DNA of 64,000 nucleotides from positions 868,001-932,000 of the forward strand of contig VWND01000005.1 of the NCBI GenBank assembly GCA_009599575.1, given 5' to 3'. Of the stretch, positions 22,023 to 34,364 are shown piece after piece. The position numbers and the translations under genes were made by a program. The DNA comes from Blumeriella jaapii. Taxonomy: Eukaryota; Ascomycota; Leotiomycetes; Helotiales; Drepanopezizaceae. Numbering within the stretch: position 1 is the stretch's first letter; every line of letters starts with the position of its first letter. A model generated the notes under the pieces. That model was not told the DNA's origin, did no database searches, and saw nothing but the letters and a program-made list of their open reading frames with translations.

Positions 22023-22684
22023 TTAGCTGTGAAGTCCATCCGAAGCGCGTTTCACCGCTTGCGCATTTGCGCGTGGCCTCGACTTGCCTTGCCATCGGAC
22101 CTTGTACAGAAAGTCGACCACGACTTCATTCTCTGCTATTCCCATGCTGTTGAAGTGTTTCCGCACCGCATTTGCCAGCTGCTCTTTGCTCTGCTTTCGC
22201 TGCTCCTTCCTCCTCGCCATGGTGGGCGACATGCGACCTATAGGCGATCGGGCGAGGACCAGCTGATTGTAGGGTGTGTTGAATGCCGCCGGTGTGTTCA
22301 GACGGTAGTCGTATCGATACCCGTGGAGGACAGAGGACTCGAAGGAAGACCATTGGAGCTGCAAGGCGCGTCAGTGGACCAGTGGGGGGCTCGTTGACGA
22401 CGTGCACCACTTACACCCGAAGCCGACTCTGCCACGGCGGGCGTGGAAGCGCTCGCAGCGGCGGCACTCGTTCCAGCCGTCACGACATCCTTCAGCGAAC
22501 TTCCTCCTGATGCTGTTGCTGCTGCTGCTGCTGCCGCCGCTGCCGCTGCCGCCGCGGCTCCGGCTACGCGTCGACCTTTGCCATTCGCACTCGCATTCGC
22601 AGGGTGGGCGCCCGTCTTCTCCTTCGTGCTCGATGCCTCGGATCTCGAGTCGTCGGGCTGCGGCTTTGATCTCTGGGGGGCCAT
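22023..22684 (-). CDS. SAP30: SAP30-like Sin3/histone deacetylase complex subunit
   Basis: A predicted 201-residue protein in the nuclear Rpd3-Sin3 deacetylase complex. Exon 1 is 22415-22684 (MAPQRSKPQ start) and exon 2 is 22023-22358. They flank a 56 bp intron (22359-22414) with donor GTAAGT, a CTGAC branch and acceptor TTGCAG, all in phase. The N-terminal half is low complexity, with a run of about 14 alanines encoded by a GCT/GCC repeat (about 22512-22560). The C-terminal half reads LQWSSFESSVLHGYRYDY, then SPTMARRKEQRK and EQLANAVRKHFN. That is the pattern I associate with the Sin3-binding domain of fungal SAP30 proteins. The family call rests on this domain alone. It is divergent from the regulator gene at 24461. 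Confidence 0.72.
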
Positions 22685-24460
22685 GCCAGACCGAGATCGG
22701 GGTTGGCCGGTGCAAGGTGCGGATCGATGTCCGGCGGGGATGGGATGCTGTATTCTGTAAGTAGGATGTAGCTCCTGTGGGGATGTACTGCAGGTATGGA
22801 CTGTAGGTACTGTAGGTACTGTAGGTACTGGAGGTAGATGGTGGAGGTAGATGCTGTAGGTAGATGGTGTACAGTAGGTAGATGTAGATGCTGTACTGTA
22901 GGTAGATACCGTAGGTCGGTGGGGAGGTACGGTACAGTACTGCAGGTCACCGAGTCCTCCCACGATGCGAGATGCGAGGCGCGAGGCGCGAGGCGGGCAC
23001 TTGGGGAGTTCTACTGTACAGTACTGACTTCTACAGATACTGTACAGTACAGTCAGTCCTGTGCTGTGCTCTACGGCCCGTCCTGGTGCACCGTCGACGA
23101 GCTGCCCGCATCGCATGAGCCCGCCAAGCATCCTCCGCCTCAGTCGAGGCTCGAAGGATCCCCAGCAATCCCGATGCTGCCGAACCTGCCGCCGCCCAGC
23201 CTCGACTTTCCTCTCCGGACAGAACGCCCTCGATCGACGGCCGGCATCTCCACTCGACCCTGGCCTGGCCCGGCCTGCTCTGGCCTGGCCCGACTTGCCA
23301 CCTGGCCCCATGCTGTGCCTACAGTGCCTACAGTACAGTACATACAGTCCTGTACAGTACAGTACAGCGCCGTATCTGTATCTGTACGCTACGCTACTTT
23401 TAATTGCGGTATGTACTTGTACTGTACTGTACCGTGCTGTGCTGTACTATACGTGCTGACAGTACTTATAGGCCTGCATCCCGCACGAGCGATGCCGATG
23501 CCGATGCCGTCGCGCGCGAGCTACAGCACAGTACCGAAGTGCGACGACGTCGACTCACTTAGTACCCTCCCCTCCCTGCGCAAGTAAAGAGAGCGTACAC
23601 TCGCTCCGGGACTGTCTGGCGCGGAAGAGACGGAGATTCGAAAGAGACGGAGATTCGAAGAGACGGAGGATCGAAGAGACGGGGATTCGAAGAGACGGAG
23701 ATTCGAAAGAGACAAAGCGTCAAAGAGACGAAAATCCGAAAGAGACAATCATTCCAAGAGACGAAATTCCAAGAGACGACGATTCCAAGAGACAAAGTTG
23801 TAGCTCGCGTATGCTGGTACAGTACAGTCAGTACGTACTGTGCTGTACTGTACGAACCTAGCTGCTCAACTAACGCTGGCATTGCTCAGCACCAACTTTT
23901 CTCCACTTCAACCGCCAGTTTCTCACATCCACATCCCCATCCACATCAACATCAACCTCCACCTCCACATCCACCTCACGTTAGCTCCTCGTGCGCGCGT
24001 GTGTGTGCACGATTTGCTCCGTGGCGGCGGTGCGAGCCCGACACGTCCCTCTCGACCTTCAGAACCCGCGTACAGACGTCGACAAGAGCGAGTCGCTAGC
24101 CAGCCGTTTTCCGCGTCCCCGGCATGACTTGAGGGCCGCGTCGATTACCCGGTCGATCAGGGCGTCGTGCAAGGACGTGGATGCTCGCTCCGACACTTCG
24201 GACCGGCTTGTGTCATCCGTCACTACGGCTGGAGCCCGAATAGCGTACGTCGGTGCTCGTGCTCGTGGCCCATCATCGTCTCAGAGCTCGGCCGTCTACC
24301 CCTCCACATTGTCGGGTGCTGAGTGTCTGACATCAATGATCCCTGCAGATGCGATCAATCTTTCCTTGCGCCGGAAGAGGTGTTTGCGTGGGGGCCTCGA
24401 ATCCCTTCTTCTTCGACCAGACTGTGTCTATCGGCTTCCGCACCAACAAGACTCGGGAAT
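22685..24460. repeat. Divergent intergenic region with pentamer and minisatellite repeats
   Basis: A 1.8 kb region between the divergently transcribed SAP30 and C2H2 regulator genes. It holds GTAGGTACT/GTAGATG-type repeats (about 22790-22935), several TACTGTACAGTA palindromes and relatives (about 22935-23060, 23325-23365, 23400-23465 and 23815-23856), a degenerate array of about 17-18 bp units (about 23625-23797), and CATC/CCA-rich sequence near 23925-23980. The last 130 bp before the ATG at 24461 are open in frame but have no ATG; a CTGCAG acceptor-like site at about 24343-24348 suggests a 5'-UTR intron. Confidence 0.6.
23625..23797. repeat. Degenerate 17-18 bp tandem array (GAGACGGAGATTCGAA-like)
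   Basis: About ten imperfect, head-to-tail units built on GAGACGGAGATTCGAA are visible. They become more diverged toward the right (GAGACGAAATTCCAA). There are no unique spacers of constant length, so this is a minisatellite and not a CRISPR-like array. It lies in the divergent SAP30/C2H2 regulator promoter region. Confidence 0.8.
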
Positions 24461-27400
24461 ATGACTTCGGTGCTCGCAGCACAGTCCCTCAAATTGCCGA
24501 CGGATCCCGTCATGACCCCGATGGACGCACCCACCACCGCCCAAGCACATGATTCTGCTCTGCAACGGGCGCCAGCGGCGGCGGCGGAAGCGAAGAGTCG
24601 TGGCCGTGCCAGGAGCCGACAGGAAAAGGACGAAGAGGCCCCGGTGGAGGTGTCTCCGGGGGAGGGGGCCGACGAACACTCCTCGGGGACTGAGGGCCCA
24701 TCGAGAAAACGCCGCCGGAGTCGCAAGGGCCTAGACAAGAAGTTCGTGTGTCCTCAGGATGGTTGCGGAAAGAGTTACTCCAGAGCGGAGCATCTGTAAG
24801 ACTGGACCTCGCAAACACACGAGAGCACCTGGGCCGCTAACTCGCCGCAGTGGTCGCCATCAACTGAATCACACGCCCAAGCAGATCTACAACTGTGACT
24901 TTCCGGACTGTTCCCGTTCCTTTGTTCGTCAAGACTTGTGTAACCGGCATAAGGATCGCCACACTGCTAAAGGATCCCAGCTGCATCGAAAGGATTCTAT
25001 GCTAGGGCATGCCCAGGCGTCTTCTCCGACAGCAGACTTAGGACGACCTCTCTCCGATCATGGTCTTCACTCTCCTGAGGTCCTGAGGCCAAACTTTTCT
25101 GGCATCAAATCACGAGCCAACCCATTGCAGTACCAATCGCCACACGAGCATAATCCCACCTCCTATTCTCCCGCGATAAACCCCTCGTCGGGGACTTATC
25201 CGGGAACAGACAACCTTCCAGGAAACTTCAAACGCTCGAACAGTGATACCGTCACCCAGCACGAAACGCCGAGCGTAACTCCAAGTGACAGGCCTCGGCG
25301 GCAGGGGAGCTTCGGTGCGGCTAATGCCAACTCTGCTGGGTTTTCAAGGCCTCCGTTGCAGAGTCCTGCAGGGCCTTATGGGCTTGTGCCTTCTGCCTCG
25401 GGTCATGCGGATTACCACAGCAGCCACCCCAGCCCACAGTCCTACGTTAGCCAGCAAAACTTTCCTCCGTTCACGTTACCTCCCCCAGGCTATTCTACAA
25501 CACCCACCACCGCGACGTCTACGCGAGAATCAGAGCCGCCATACCATACTTCCCTACCCACAGATTTCCCGAGTGAAGGCGCTCATCATGCACAGTCAGG
25601 TCCAGATATGATGCTACTGGATCAGATGTCGATCCCAAACTCGATGCCGGTTTCGGTGGCGGGGGAGGGTACAACCGATCCCCCTTTGCCATCCCGGAGG
25701 ACTTTGTCGCATTCTTGTTTAATGGCCAGCAGCTGGACACCCCTTCGCTTATGGGTCAGATGGGTCAACAAGGTTACGCAAAGTTAGTGAATTCACGTTA
25801 AGGCGTTTTCTGGTGCTAACGATCTGAAGCTATCCCGATTCTCAGAATCAGTATTTCGCACAGTCATACCCCAATGATATCAATCTAGGCGGCTTCTTCC
25901 CCGCGGGTCAGCAGTCTCACCACCCCATGGCTGTGACTAGCTTGCTCGATACCAGCCTTCCGGAGACAGTGCTGTCGGAGGAGAAGAGCCAGGAGATAGT
26001 CGATTTGATCAAAGAGCGCTTCAATGAAACGGATCACGCACCAGTAGCACGGCAGAAAGAGGCTCTTCTCGAGGGTGACCGTAGCGAAGACAGCCACTTG
26101 CTGAGTCGCAAAATGATGCAAACGTACATTGGAAGTTATTGGTACCACTTCAGTGAGCAAGTTCCGATACGTAAGTGCATCTGCTCCAGCAACGGCCCAG
26201 TCAGTACCACGGCTAACTGTAGTCAGTGCACAAACCCACGTTTTCACCAGACAAAACTCAAAACCTTCTTTTGATCGCTATGATGGCCATTGGAGCTTCG
26301 TTGCTAGACAAGGTCCATGGCCGCGAAAGAACTCAAGCAGGTGCCGAGCTCTCAAATTTCCTGGCTTGGCATCTCCGATGGGAGATTTTCAGCGACTACC
26401 ATTTCAGGCCCCCAGCGAAATTATGGGTCTTTCAAGCTCTACTTCTCTTGGAGTTGTATGAAAAGATGTACTCGACAAGAGCGTTGCACGAGAGGGCGCA
26501 TATCCATCACGCAACTACAATCACATTGATGCGCCGTGGAAGCTCACTCATTGGAAGGTCGGCTCTTGATTCTCCTCCTAGCGTCCGGGATGACAAGCAG
26601 GGGCAAAATGGCTCGCGTCAGTCCTCGGCATCTGGCGTTCATACTCCTGACGAATGGTGGAATCACTGGATCACGAATGAGGCCACCCGCAGAGCTGCAT
26701 TTGCGGCATTCGTTATTGACTCGACGCACGCAACCATGTTTGGCCACTCAACGGTGATGGTCGCTCACGAAATGAGACTCCCCCTTCCGTGTGACGAGGC
26801 CCTCTGGTCCGCTACCAACAGTGCAGAGGTCGGCAGGATCGAGGCCAGTCTCAATGCTAATGGGGTCAAGCCAATTTCGTTCTTGGAAGGTCTCAAGCGA
26901 ACTCTCAACGCCCAAGAAGTGCGCACAAATTCTTTCGGGAGAACAATCCTTATGGCTGGTCTTCTCAGCGTTAGTTGGCACATGAATCAGCGGGATCTTC
27001 AAGTGAATTCCCTTGGGGTATCTCAAGCTCTTGGGGGGAGGGATAAGTGGAGGGGTTCTCTTACCAGAGCCTTCGACCTTTGGATACAGGATTTCGACAG
27101 ATCTTTGGCCCGGACCTCTCCAGGTTTTTCTGGGTCCTACGTAGAGAGCAAGGGAGATAATGTGGTCTTCCAGGGCAAAATTGTCCTGCACCACTTGGCC
27201 CACATGGCAATGCATGTCGACATAGTCGACTGCCAGATTTTCGCCAGAGCCAAACGGCTTCTAGGCCGCACGATTGGCTCCCAAGATCTGAACAGCGCTC
27301 AACGGCGCATGAAGGATACATGGGCACCAACTGCGAAAGCTCGGGACGCCACGTGGTATGCCTTACGGTTTCTGTGTACCGTTCTTCTCCCCGAGGACTC

Positions 27401-27788
27401 GGCTCCGACCGGCAACCAGACTGCATATAACGATCCTCCCTTCACCTATTCTGCTCGGGACGATATGCTACTGAACCGGCCCTGGGTCATGTACTTCGCG
27501 GCTTTGGTCGTCTGGTCATATGGCTTTGCGCTTGAAGGTCCCACGACGGAACATGTTCCCGCAGTCTACGACTTCGACGAGCAAGTCCGCGATATGCGCT
27601 CTTACCTACGCAGACTTAGCAGTGTTCGGTCGCCAGAAGAGCTCAAATCCATTCGTGGCTTCAATGGTTGCAGCGGTTTGTTGATGGTGCTCCGCGCAGT
27701 GTTCGAGAAGACGAGGTGGGAGTTACTTCACGAGGCTGCTCTCTTGCTCAACAACTGCATATCCCTAATCGGGGGCCATACTTCTTGA
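24461..27788 (+). CDS. C2H2 zinc-finger plus fungal-specific transcription factor; one apparent frameshift
   Basis: A nuclear DNA-binding regulator of about 1,056 residues. The ATG is at 24461. Exons are 24461-24795, 24851-25782, 25830-26170 and 26227-27788; introns of 55, 47 and 56 bp have GTAAGA, GTTAGT and GTAAGT donors with GCTAAC branches. The first intron splits the first finger. Two C2H2 fingers follow a basic KRRRSRKG patch: FVCPQDGCGKSYSRAEHL, ending RHQLNH, and YNCDFPDCSRSFVRQDLC, ending RHKDRH. The middle is Ser/Pro/Gln-rich. The frame then slips between about 25600 and 25660, near a TTT, before a conserved RSPFAIPEDFVAFLFNG segment. The C-terminal half, with KPTFSPDKTQ and WEIFSDYHFRPP, is a fungal_trans domain. 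Adding one base gives a multiple of three. Target genes are unknown. Confidence 0.85.
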
Positions 27789-28794
27789 TACGGTATGATT
27801 CCATGCGTATCCGAATCTAGTGTCGATGATCTTGTGCTGTATTTTTTGTCTAAGGTCGAGCTCAGTACATGGGAGGTGTCAAAACCAACATATGGCGCGG
27901 GATTCTGTTGAAAACATTCCCAATCATATACCCAGGAATGAAATTTGGGGTTCGCGGTTCGGATCTCTGTTCTCGTTCCATCGGATTTTGGCAAGTATTG
28001 GTCGACGATGAAATTCGCTTGCTTGTTTACTTCTTGTTCGCCGGTTTCCACGCCCAGGTCGGGTTTTTACAGTAGGTTGTTCACTTCAAAGCACGCACCG
28101 CTCTTTTTTTTCTCCATGGGAGCAGCAGCTTAGCTGGGGGCAGGCATGGAGATGCAGTAGGAGACATTCAATCGACCGACGAAGCAGGCAGTCTGGACGA
28201 AAGGTAAGGAACAGGACTTCAGCTGCTTTCCGACAGATGCTGTGATCAGATGAAGCTTCTCAATCCGCGGTTGGATTGGCATGCCGATTCCCTTCCTCAC
28301 TTGTATGTTGAATCTGGCTTCCAGTTCGTCCAAGGACATTCATAGGTATGAAGGTTGTATTTGTTCTTGAAACCGTCACTTCTCCTTCATTCTTCTCGTT
28401 CATCTACACATGATAGTCGTAGATCACTGGACCATGGAAAGTCTCGGTTAAGCGTTGAGCGCTTCTCTCTGCTTTCTCTTTCCTAGATCCAGTGGCCAAT
28501 TCAACAGACCTCACGAAAGCTAAATCAAAAAAACCTATTAACTATCCCCCGTAAGTAGGAAAACAACTTTGCACAATGTCAGAGCAAGTGTTACACCACT
28601 GGATTCGTCCCCCCAGCCCCATGGTGACAGCACCTCGCACACTGACCGCAGACGTCATGCCGGTACACACAAAACAATTGTTCCTTTCCGTAGAAGTTAC
28701 ATCGGGAGATGGACATCTGAAAAACCGTGTTCTAGACCGTCTGGATCCACCCTAGGGTCGTTCCAGCTCTCGCCTCCTGTCATGGGGTTGCTTG
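27789..28794. other. Convergent intergenic region
   Basis: About 1 kb between the 3' ends of the C2H2 regulator (+) and the ICMT-like gene (-). It is of mixed composition. Only short, unrecognised open frames occur, for example 28130-28339 on the minus strand; I do not call them genes. Confidence 0.4.
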
Positions 28795-29478
28795 TTACCA
28801 GATCCCCGGGATGAACCTCTTCGTTCTGCTGTGGTACGCTTCCCATTCTCTCCCGAACTCGGCTCGCAACATCTGCTCCTCGTCCTCAACCCTTCTTCCA
28901 AGACTAATGAACTCCAAAACGATGACCACGATTCTCCACAAAGCGCCAAGGCCTTGCATCCGGGCGAAGGCTGAAGGGAGCAGACAAGCCAGCCCCGCAT
29001 CAGGTCGCATCAAGAAGGCGAACGTCGCCATCAGGATGACGAGCAAGGGCGGGTATGATGGATGCTGCACGTAGCGGTACATGCCCGTCTGGACGAGTTT
29101 CTTCGGCTTCGCCAGCTCGAAGGTGAAGTTCTCGCCAAGCTGGGCAAAGGCCAAGAGACGGATGGGGGCCGCCAGCAGGACCGCGGCCACAAAGGCGACG
29201 GTGGAGGGCGTCCAGGTAAACAGATCCGGGTTCAGCAGATCCGGATGCAGACAGACACTTGCGCGCTTCTCGGGGAAAAGGGTCAACAGGATGTGGTAGC
29301 ACCACATGCTGTTCAGTGCGTAGCGGCCCCAGTGCACGCTGGCCATCTTCTTGGCTAGCCGGTCGTGGGCGTAGGGCGTCTTGGGTGGCGGGTTCGGAGA
29401 CGTAAATGTGAGATTCGACAGAGTCGTGCACACGAGAAGGCAGATGGCCAGGCTCACGTTCTGGGCCGCGAAGTGCAT
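28795..29478 (-). CDS. ICMT-like membrane methyltransferase (isoprenylcysteine carboxyl methyltransferase family)
   Basis: A 227-residue integral membrane protein from a single exon, starting at the ATG at 29476-29478. Four or so hydrophobic segments are visible, starting with a likely signal anchor (VSLAICLLVC). The C-terminal half has the family hallmarks: LGENFTFEL, then GMYRYVQHPSYPPLL, and the terminal RVEDEEQMLRAEFGREWEAY followed by RFIPGIW. These residues form the S-adenosylmethionine site and the catalytic ER/H region in ICMT/PEMT-fold enzymes. True ICMT (Ste14) methylates C-terminal prenylcysteine of Ras and a-factor-like proteins at the ER. Because the fold is shared by other small methyltransferases, the substrate is inferred only. 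A 21-base G run lies about 130 bp upstream of the start. Confidence 0.78.
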   Translation of the reverse strand: MHFAAQNVSLAICLLVCTTLSNLTFTSPNPPPKTPYAHDRLAKKMASVHWGRYALNSMWCYHILLTLFPEKRASVCLHPDLLNPDLFTWTPSTVAFVAAVLLAAPIRLLAFAQLGENFTFELAKPKKLVQTGMYRYVQHPSYPPLLVILMATFAFLMRPDAGLACLLPSAFARMQGLGALWRIVVIVLEFISLGRRVEDEEQMLRAEFGREWEAYHSRTKRFIPGIW

Positions 29479-31781
29479 GGTCTCGACCCTTCTGGAGCGA
29501 GCAACGACTGTGAAGAGAGATCAGGGGATGTTGCCTTCGTTCGGTGGAGTTGAGTGGTGTGTTGTGCAAAGTGTTTGGGTGTGCGAGTGAGAAGAGATGA
29601 GATTGGAAGGGGGGGGGGGGGGGGGGGGGTAAACTTGGTCGAAGGCTTTTATCTAAAGAGAATCTCACTACCATCTATGTAACGTGATCGGCTGTGTTGG
29701 AATACAGGCACGTGCTGTGCCTGTGATGCCAAGAATCAATCCGAATGCATACAGCATGGCGATTTGCTCTACAGCACAGCGACAGTACTGTACATAGGTA
29801 TACTACCCTTTTACATACTAACGACTTGTAGCAGCGCTCGCATGTGTTATAAGTCTTGCTGTAGGGATCAAACAATCTTCAAGCTCGGCGACCAGACCTG
29901 TTTAAGCCAGAGACTCGGTAACGACGCTACGGTGCAGAATAGGTGTATAGTTCCAACACCAATTCCTCAACCTACCTACCAGAACGATCAAGGTGATGAG
30001 CGAGCGCCGAACATACGTGGAGCGTACAGTAACATCTACAGACCGTCATTCAAATCATAGAGCGGATTACCCATTCTATACCTAACCGATATCAGACTGT
30101 GCATGTTCTGGGGTAGACGAAGACCGCTTGTGGGACCCCGTTCCTTCTGTGGCACGACGGACATTTACTATCGTTTACGAAGTCTGCCTGATGCCGAGTT
30201 CCGCGGAGATGTCTTTCCTCTTGCTTTTGAGGGGTCGGTATGTACAGTACTGTACTAGTAGTACCCCGCTCGGGCCCAAAGTTCCCGGCCGAGCAGCTAT
30301 GTCAATGGCTTTCGTTTTCTCAATAATGGATGCATGTTTTTTTTTCTCTTTCCTTTTTCCTTTCTTGCCTCTCTCTGCTTGTGCTTTCTTTCTCTTTCTT
30401 CTTCTTGCTTTTAGAGACCAAGACCGTCGTCACGCCTTTGCCAAGTTAGTGCTCCTTGGAGATAGAGAGCATGGCCTGGCATAGTTGCAGGGCTCCTAGT
30501 CGCTCCGCCCGAGGTATGGACTGAGCTGTGAAAATGGCTCGGAAGGCTGTGTGACACAGTAAATCGATCTCTCCTTTCTGGGCCAGTCTAAGTCCCTTCT
30601 ACATCGTACATCGTCTATCCCCTATCAGCCCCCATGCGGGGCTTGGCGTTGTTGTTCGCTTAGTGTTCACTTGCGCTGGCTCGTCTCGGCCAGAATGCTA
30701 CTTCCATCATGTACCATTCTGTCAAGTTGGCGTGGTCTTTCTGCTCTAAGAAATTATTCATCCTTCTACGTCTACAAGGGAAGGACATCTATAGTTCCTG
30801 TATAATGTGGGTTGAAAATGTGAAACTTGATCCAATCGGCTTTGTCAAGTTGCAACGACGCCATGCTCTAGCCATCCCTCGGAGTATTGCCCCCAGGAGG
30901 AGAGAACAATAGCTGATATTCGGACCAGTTGCCTGAACCTTGCTCGGGTGCTCGACAGGTAGTGACATATCACCACATGGCATAGTCTTGAAAATCGGTT
31001 CCGAAAAGAGAACCCACGAGAGCAAGAGCTCGCGTTTCGTCAAAGCCACACATTCGATGAAGTGTCACTAGGCATACGTCAATATTCTCCTGGGCCGCAA
31101 AGACTTCCAAGATTTTCAAAGTCGTACAAGTCTCGGCCGAAGCTCACCTCGTGGATACCAGACATAGCTGTTATCTTGCCACGCTCGAACCCGCTGGGCT
31201 CAACCGCATGATCCACCGTCAACCAGGTTATTGGGATTTAGTCTTCAGCGGAGGCTGATCTTGGGGCCCTGGAGTCACACAAGATTCTCCCCTGCCACCC
31301 TAATAGCCACAATCGAAGCTACTATCAGCTCCAAGAGGTGTTTCCCTATACGTCTGTCACGCTCTGGGCCGAGAGATCTCAGGTCATATGCTTAGTATCT
31401 CGAGTTTAGTCTTTGCTGGTGGAGGAGGCAACGAAAAGCCATTTCCCGCTACACTCTGCAACGTCCGGTCCTAGGCCAACACGAGAAGACTACAGGAGAG
31501 GCGAGAACTAGATTTCCCCCAAGCATCCTCCTCGTTGAAGCTGTGATGGGACTTTAGTCAGTAAGTCATACATCGCCATTCGCCACCCCGATAGGATCGG
31601 AAAGAGCCAGAGGGGCTAGAGGAGGGAAAGAGCAAAGGGCCCTCCACGAGGACATAAGAAGCCTTCGACTTCGCCCAGATTTCTCCCCGTCCTCACATCA
31701 CTGCAAACTTTTGGATCCGCATACACCTTTCATAACGACAGCAATTGCTATTACACATAGTAGATTCTCCTCGTATTCAAC
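29479..31781. other. Gene-free intergenic region
   Basis: 2.3 kb without a supported gene between two divergently transcribed genes. It contains a G21 run (29609-29629), TACTG-type motifs near 29785 and 30240-30262, and a pyrimidine-rich tract at about 30335-30415. Short open frames have no recognisable domain. The final 150 bp are presumably the promoter of the secreted hydrolase. Confidence 0.45.
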
Positions 31782-33172
31782 ATGAAGCTCTACTCTGTCA
31801 ATGTCCTGCAGGCTTCGGCCTTCGCCATTCTCAGCAGTGCCTCGCTTTCGGCATCCTCTCCTCTGGAGAAACGAGGCCCCGTTTGCCGCGAGATTGTCGT
31901 TCCTGTCACTATCACTTGTGACAATGCTGTAGGACTTCTCTTTGGATTTTACCTGCAAGGCACCTATCACAGCGATACTGATTAAGCCCTTCAACAGATC
32001 ATACATCCCACCCTCGACCTGGGCTCTCTCTTCGGCCTTCTGTCCAGCGTCGTTGGTCTCTTCTTCGGGTTGACGGTTCGTGGGACATATGAAATCCGGG
32101 GAACCTACTGTGAACCCGAGGTCTACATTCCTGCTCGAAGCAACACCTTGCAACTCCTCGCGCACCCTGCTACGTATGACCGCAACTATGTAAGTCTCTG
32201 TCGCACACGTTAGCTGCCCCTACACTGTGCAGCATGTTTACTAGCTGCTATAGTGGTCGCCTGGTTACGACGGCGACCGTTACAGTTGGGTTGCGTATGC
32301 CTCGAAGCAAGGGTACCCTACATTCGCATTTGACCGCCTGGGAAATGGCAACTCGAGTCGTCCCGACGGAGTCACGGTTGTCCAGATGCCAGCACAGGCA
32401 GCGACTGTACACGAAATGATCAAGCTCATCCGAGCTGGTCCTACCGACGGCTCGCCATTCCCACGAGCTTTCGACAAGATCATCCACGGTAAGTCGTCCT
32501 TGTCTGGCAATTCACGTCACACTTGCGTCTTTCAATGAATAGCACTGACATAGGGTCCCTCTAGTTGGGTGTAGTATGGGGTCTCTGATGGCCAACGTGC
32601 TTAACGTCCAGTACCCAGATGACGTCGACGCTACTATTCTCACCGGTTTTAGCAAGACATGGATCAATGTCATCCCCGGTTTCACTCTCACAGCTGGCCT
32701 CCTCCCCGCGCAGCTCGTCCAGCCAAGCACATACGGCCCGTTAACTTTGGGCTATCTCCTCGCGACTTCCGAGCCCGGCGTCGAATATCTGCTGTTCTAT
32801 GGCCCTCCCGGCACAAACTATGACCCAGCCTTCATCCATCAAGACTATCTGAACAGGGGTACGTTGACACTGGGGGAAGCCGCGTCTTCAGCGTTGATAC
32901 CTACCGCAAGTCGCTATAATGGTTCCGTTTTCGTCATGACTGGACAGCAAGACGCAGTATTCTGCGGATCGCTTGGCTTCATTGGCGGTGGACCTGGGAA
33001 CTGTGGCAGTGGTCCATGGAGTATTCTGGCTCAGACGCAAACGCTTTACCCTCAGGCAAGCAATTACACGTACTATGCAGTCCCCAACGCAGGCCATTGC
33101 TGGGAGCATCAGTATGCCGCCCAAGACGGCTTTGCGAAAGCACATGATTGGCTGGCTGGACGCGGATACTAG
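31782..33172 (+). CDS. Secreted alpha/beta hydrolase (esterase/lipase-like)
   Basis: A predicted extracellular serine hydrolase of 393 residues. Four exons (31782-31928, 31998-32189, 32254-32488, 32565-33172) are separated by introns of 69, 64 and 76 bp; donors are GTAGGA, GTAAGT and GTAAGT, and the total is a multiple of three. The N-terminus (MKLYSVNVLQASAFAILSS) is a signal peptide, followed by a Kex2-like KR site. YCEPEV and DRLGNGNSSRPDG match the fold's front end. The nucleophile elbow is GCSMG (Ser codon 32573-32575), the probable acid is in GQQDAVFCG and the catalytic His in NAGHCWEH. Several Cys residues may form disulphides. Substrate cannot be told from sequence. The first intron's donor is the weakest; reading through it ends at a stop after 67 codons. 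Confidence 0.85.
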
Positions 33173-34364
33173 GCACAGGCATGATCACTTTACAGTATCG
33201 TTGGGAGCTAGCATCACTTCGTCCTTTTTCTCTGTTTGTTTACTATTGTTCCCATATTACGGCCTGCGGAGGACATTCATGTATCTATTTCACACTTTCT
33301 TTTATGGTTACCAAGACAGTCTTACACGTAGGTTTAGTAGCAATGCAGTATCGTAGAGGATAACTTGATGGCCAAAAAAAAGACATGGTAAAGTTCCCTC
33401 GCTTATGCCCCGTTCACGTGCACCCGGATACCTACTGAGTAGGTACTTTTGACAAGCGGTCATCCTCTCGAGTTTATCAACGTCGCAACAACGCAACAGG
33501 CAATTAGTTGCACACGCAATTGTGGTATATACAGTACAGTACCTACGTGGCCATTGCTCCGACGGGACAGGACAGGCTGGCACGATGTGGCACTCACCAT
33601 CTCGATGCCTCCGTACCCTCTGCTCGGAGACCGGACCTGTCTAGCGAGGGCAGTGAGACTGGCAAGCAAGCGGGCCGACCTCCAGATCCGGGAGAAGAGG
33701 AAAGAGAAAGGGTGGAAGCGTGGGTGTAGAGAGGATCGAGCGAGACCGAGACCTGCCTCGCGCGCGCGTCTAGAGCGCAGAAAAGCACCCACTTGAAGCG
33801 TGTGCATGTGATGTGCTGCTTGCGGGGATCAATCGAGCGAGGGGGTTGTACGTACTGTACCGAGGTAGGTAGGTAGGTAGGTAGGTAGGTAGGTAGGTAG
33901 GTGGGTGGGTAACAGGCTACGCAGCAGCGGGAGGGAGGAGAGAGAGGCGTTTGGGGGCTGCGGAGAGCTCTCAAGGACGTGGAAAGGGCAGACGTCCTCG
34001 ATGTGTCGGTAGGATCTGCAGACGCAATGAATGGGTAGGTGGGTAGGTAGGTGTCCAGCATCTGAAGCACTTTGAGGCTAGGCACTCCCGGGGCTGAGGT
34101 AGGTGTCAGTGATGGGGAAATTGGAAATGGCGATTTGGGACACGTGATCAGAACAACAGGACTGAGAAAGGAGAAAAGAGAAAGAAAGAAGGAAATAAAG
34201 ATGGCAAGAAAGCATCGAATTGAATTTTCTCTATCGCGTTTTCACGAGCTGCCGGTGTCAAATGGACGGCCCAGGTACTTCTGATTTGAAAACATCGGAT
34301 TTACCCCTCGCTAAGAACGCCCTGCGCCGGTAAAATGCGAGAAGGTCCAATACATGGAAGGCTG
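33173..34364. repeat. Intergenic region with GGTA tetranucleotide repeats
   Basis: About 1.2 kb between the convergent hydrolase and cystathionine beta-lyase genes. It contains AGGT/GGTA repeats at about 33863-33910 and again, interrupted, at about 34034-34052, plus TACTGTAC-type motifs near 33532 and 33848. No gene is supported. Confidence 0.55.

Noticed and set aside
23625..23797. CRISPR-like direct repeats
   Set aside because: Units are contiguous and degenerate with no spacers, and the genome is fungal.
27789..31781. Possible tRNA or small genes in the long intergenic regions
   Set aside because: I could not find a convincing tRNA B-box/T-arm or conserved reading frame by eye; a covariance-model scan would be needed to exclude it.
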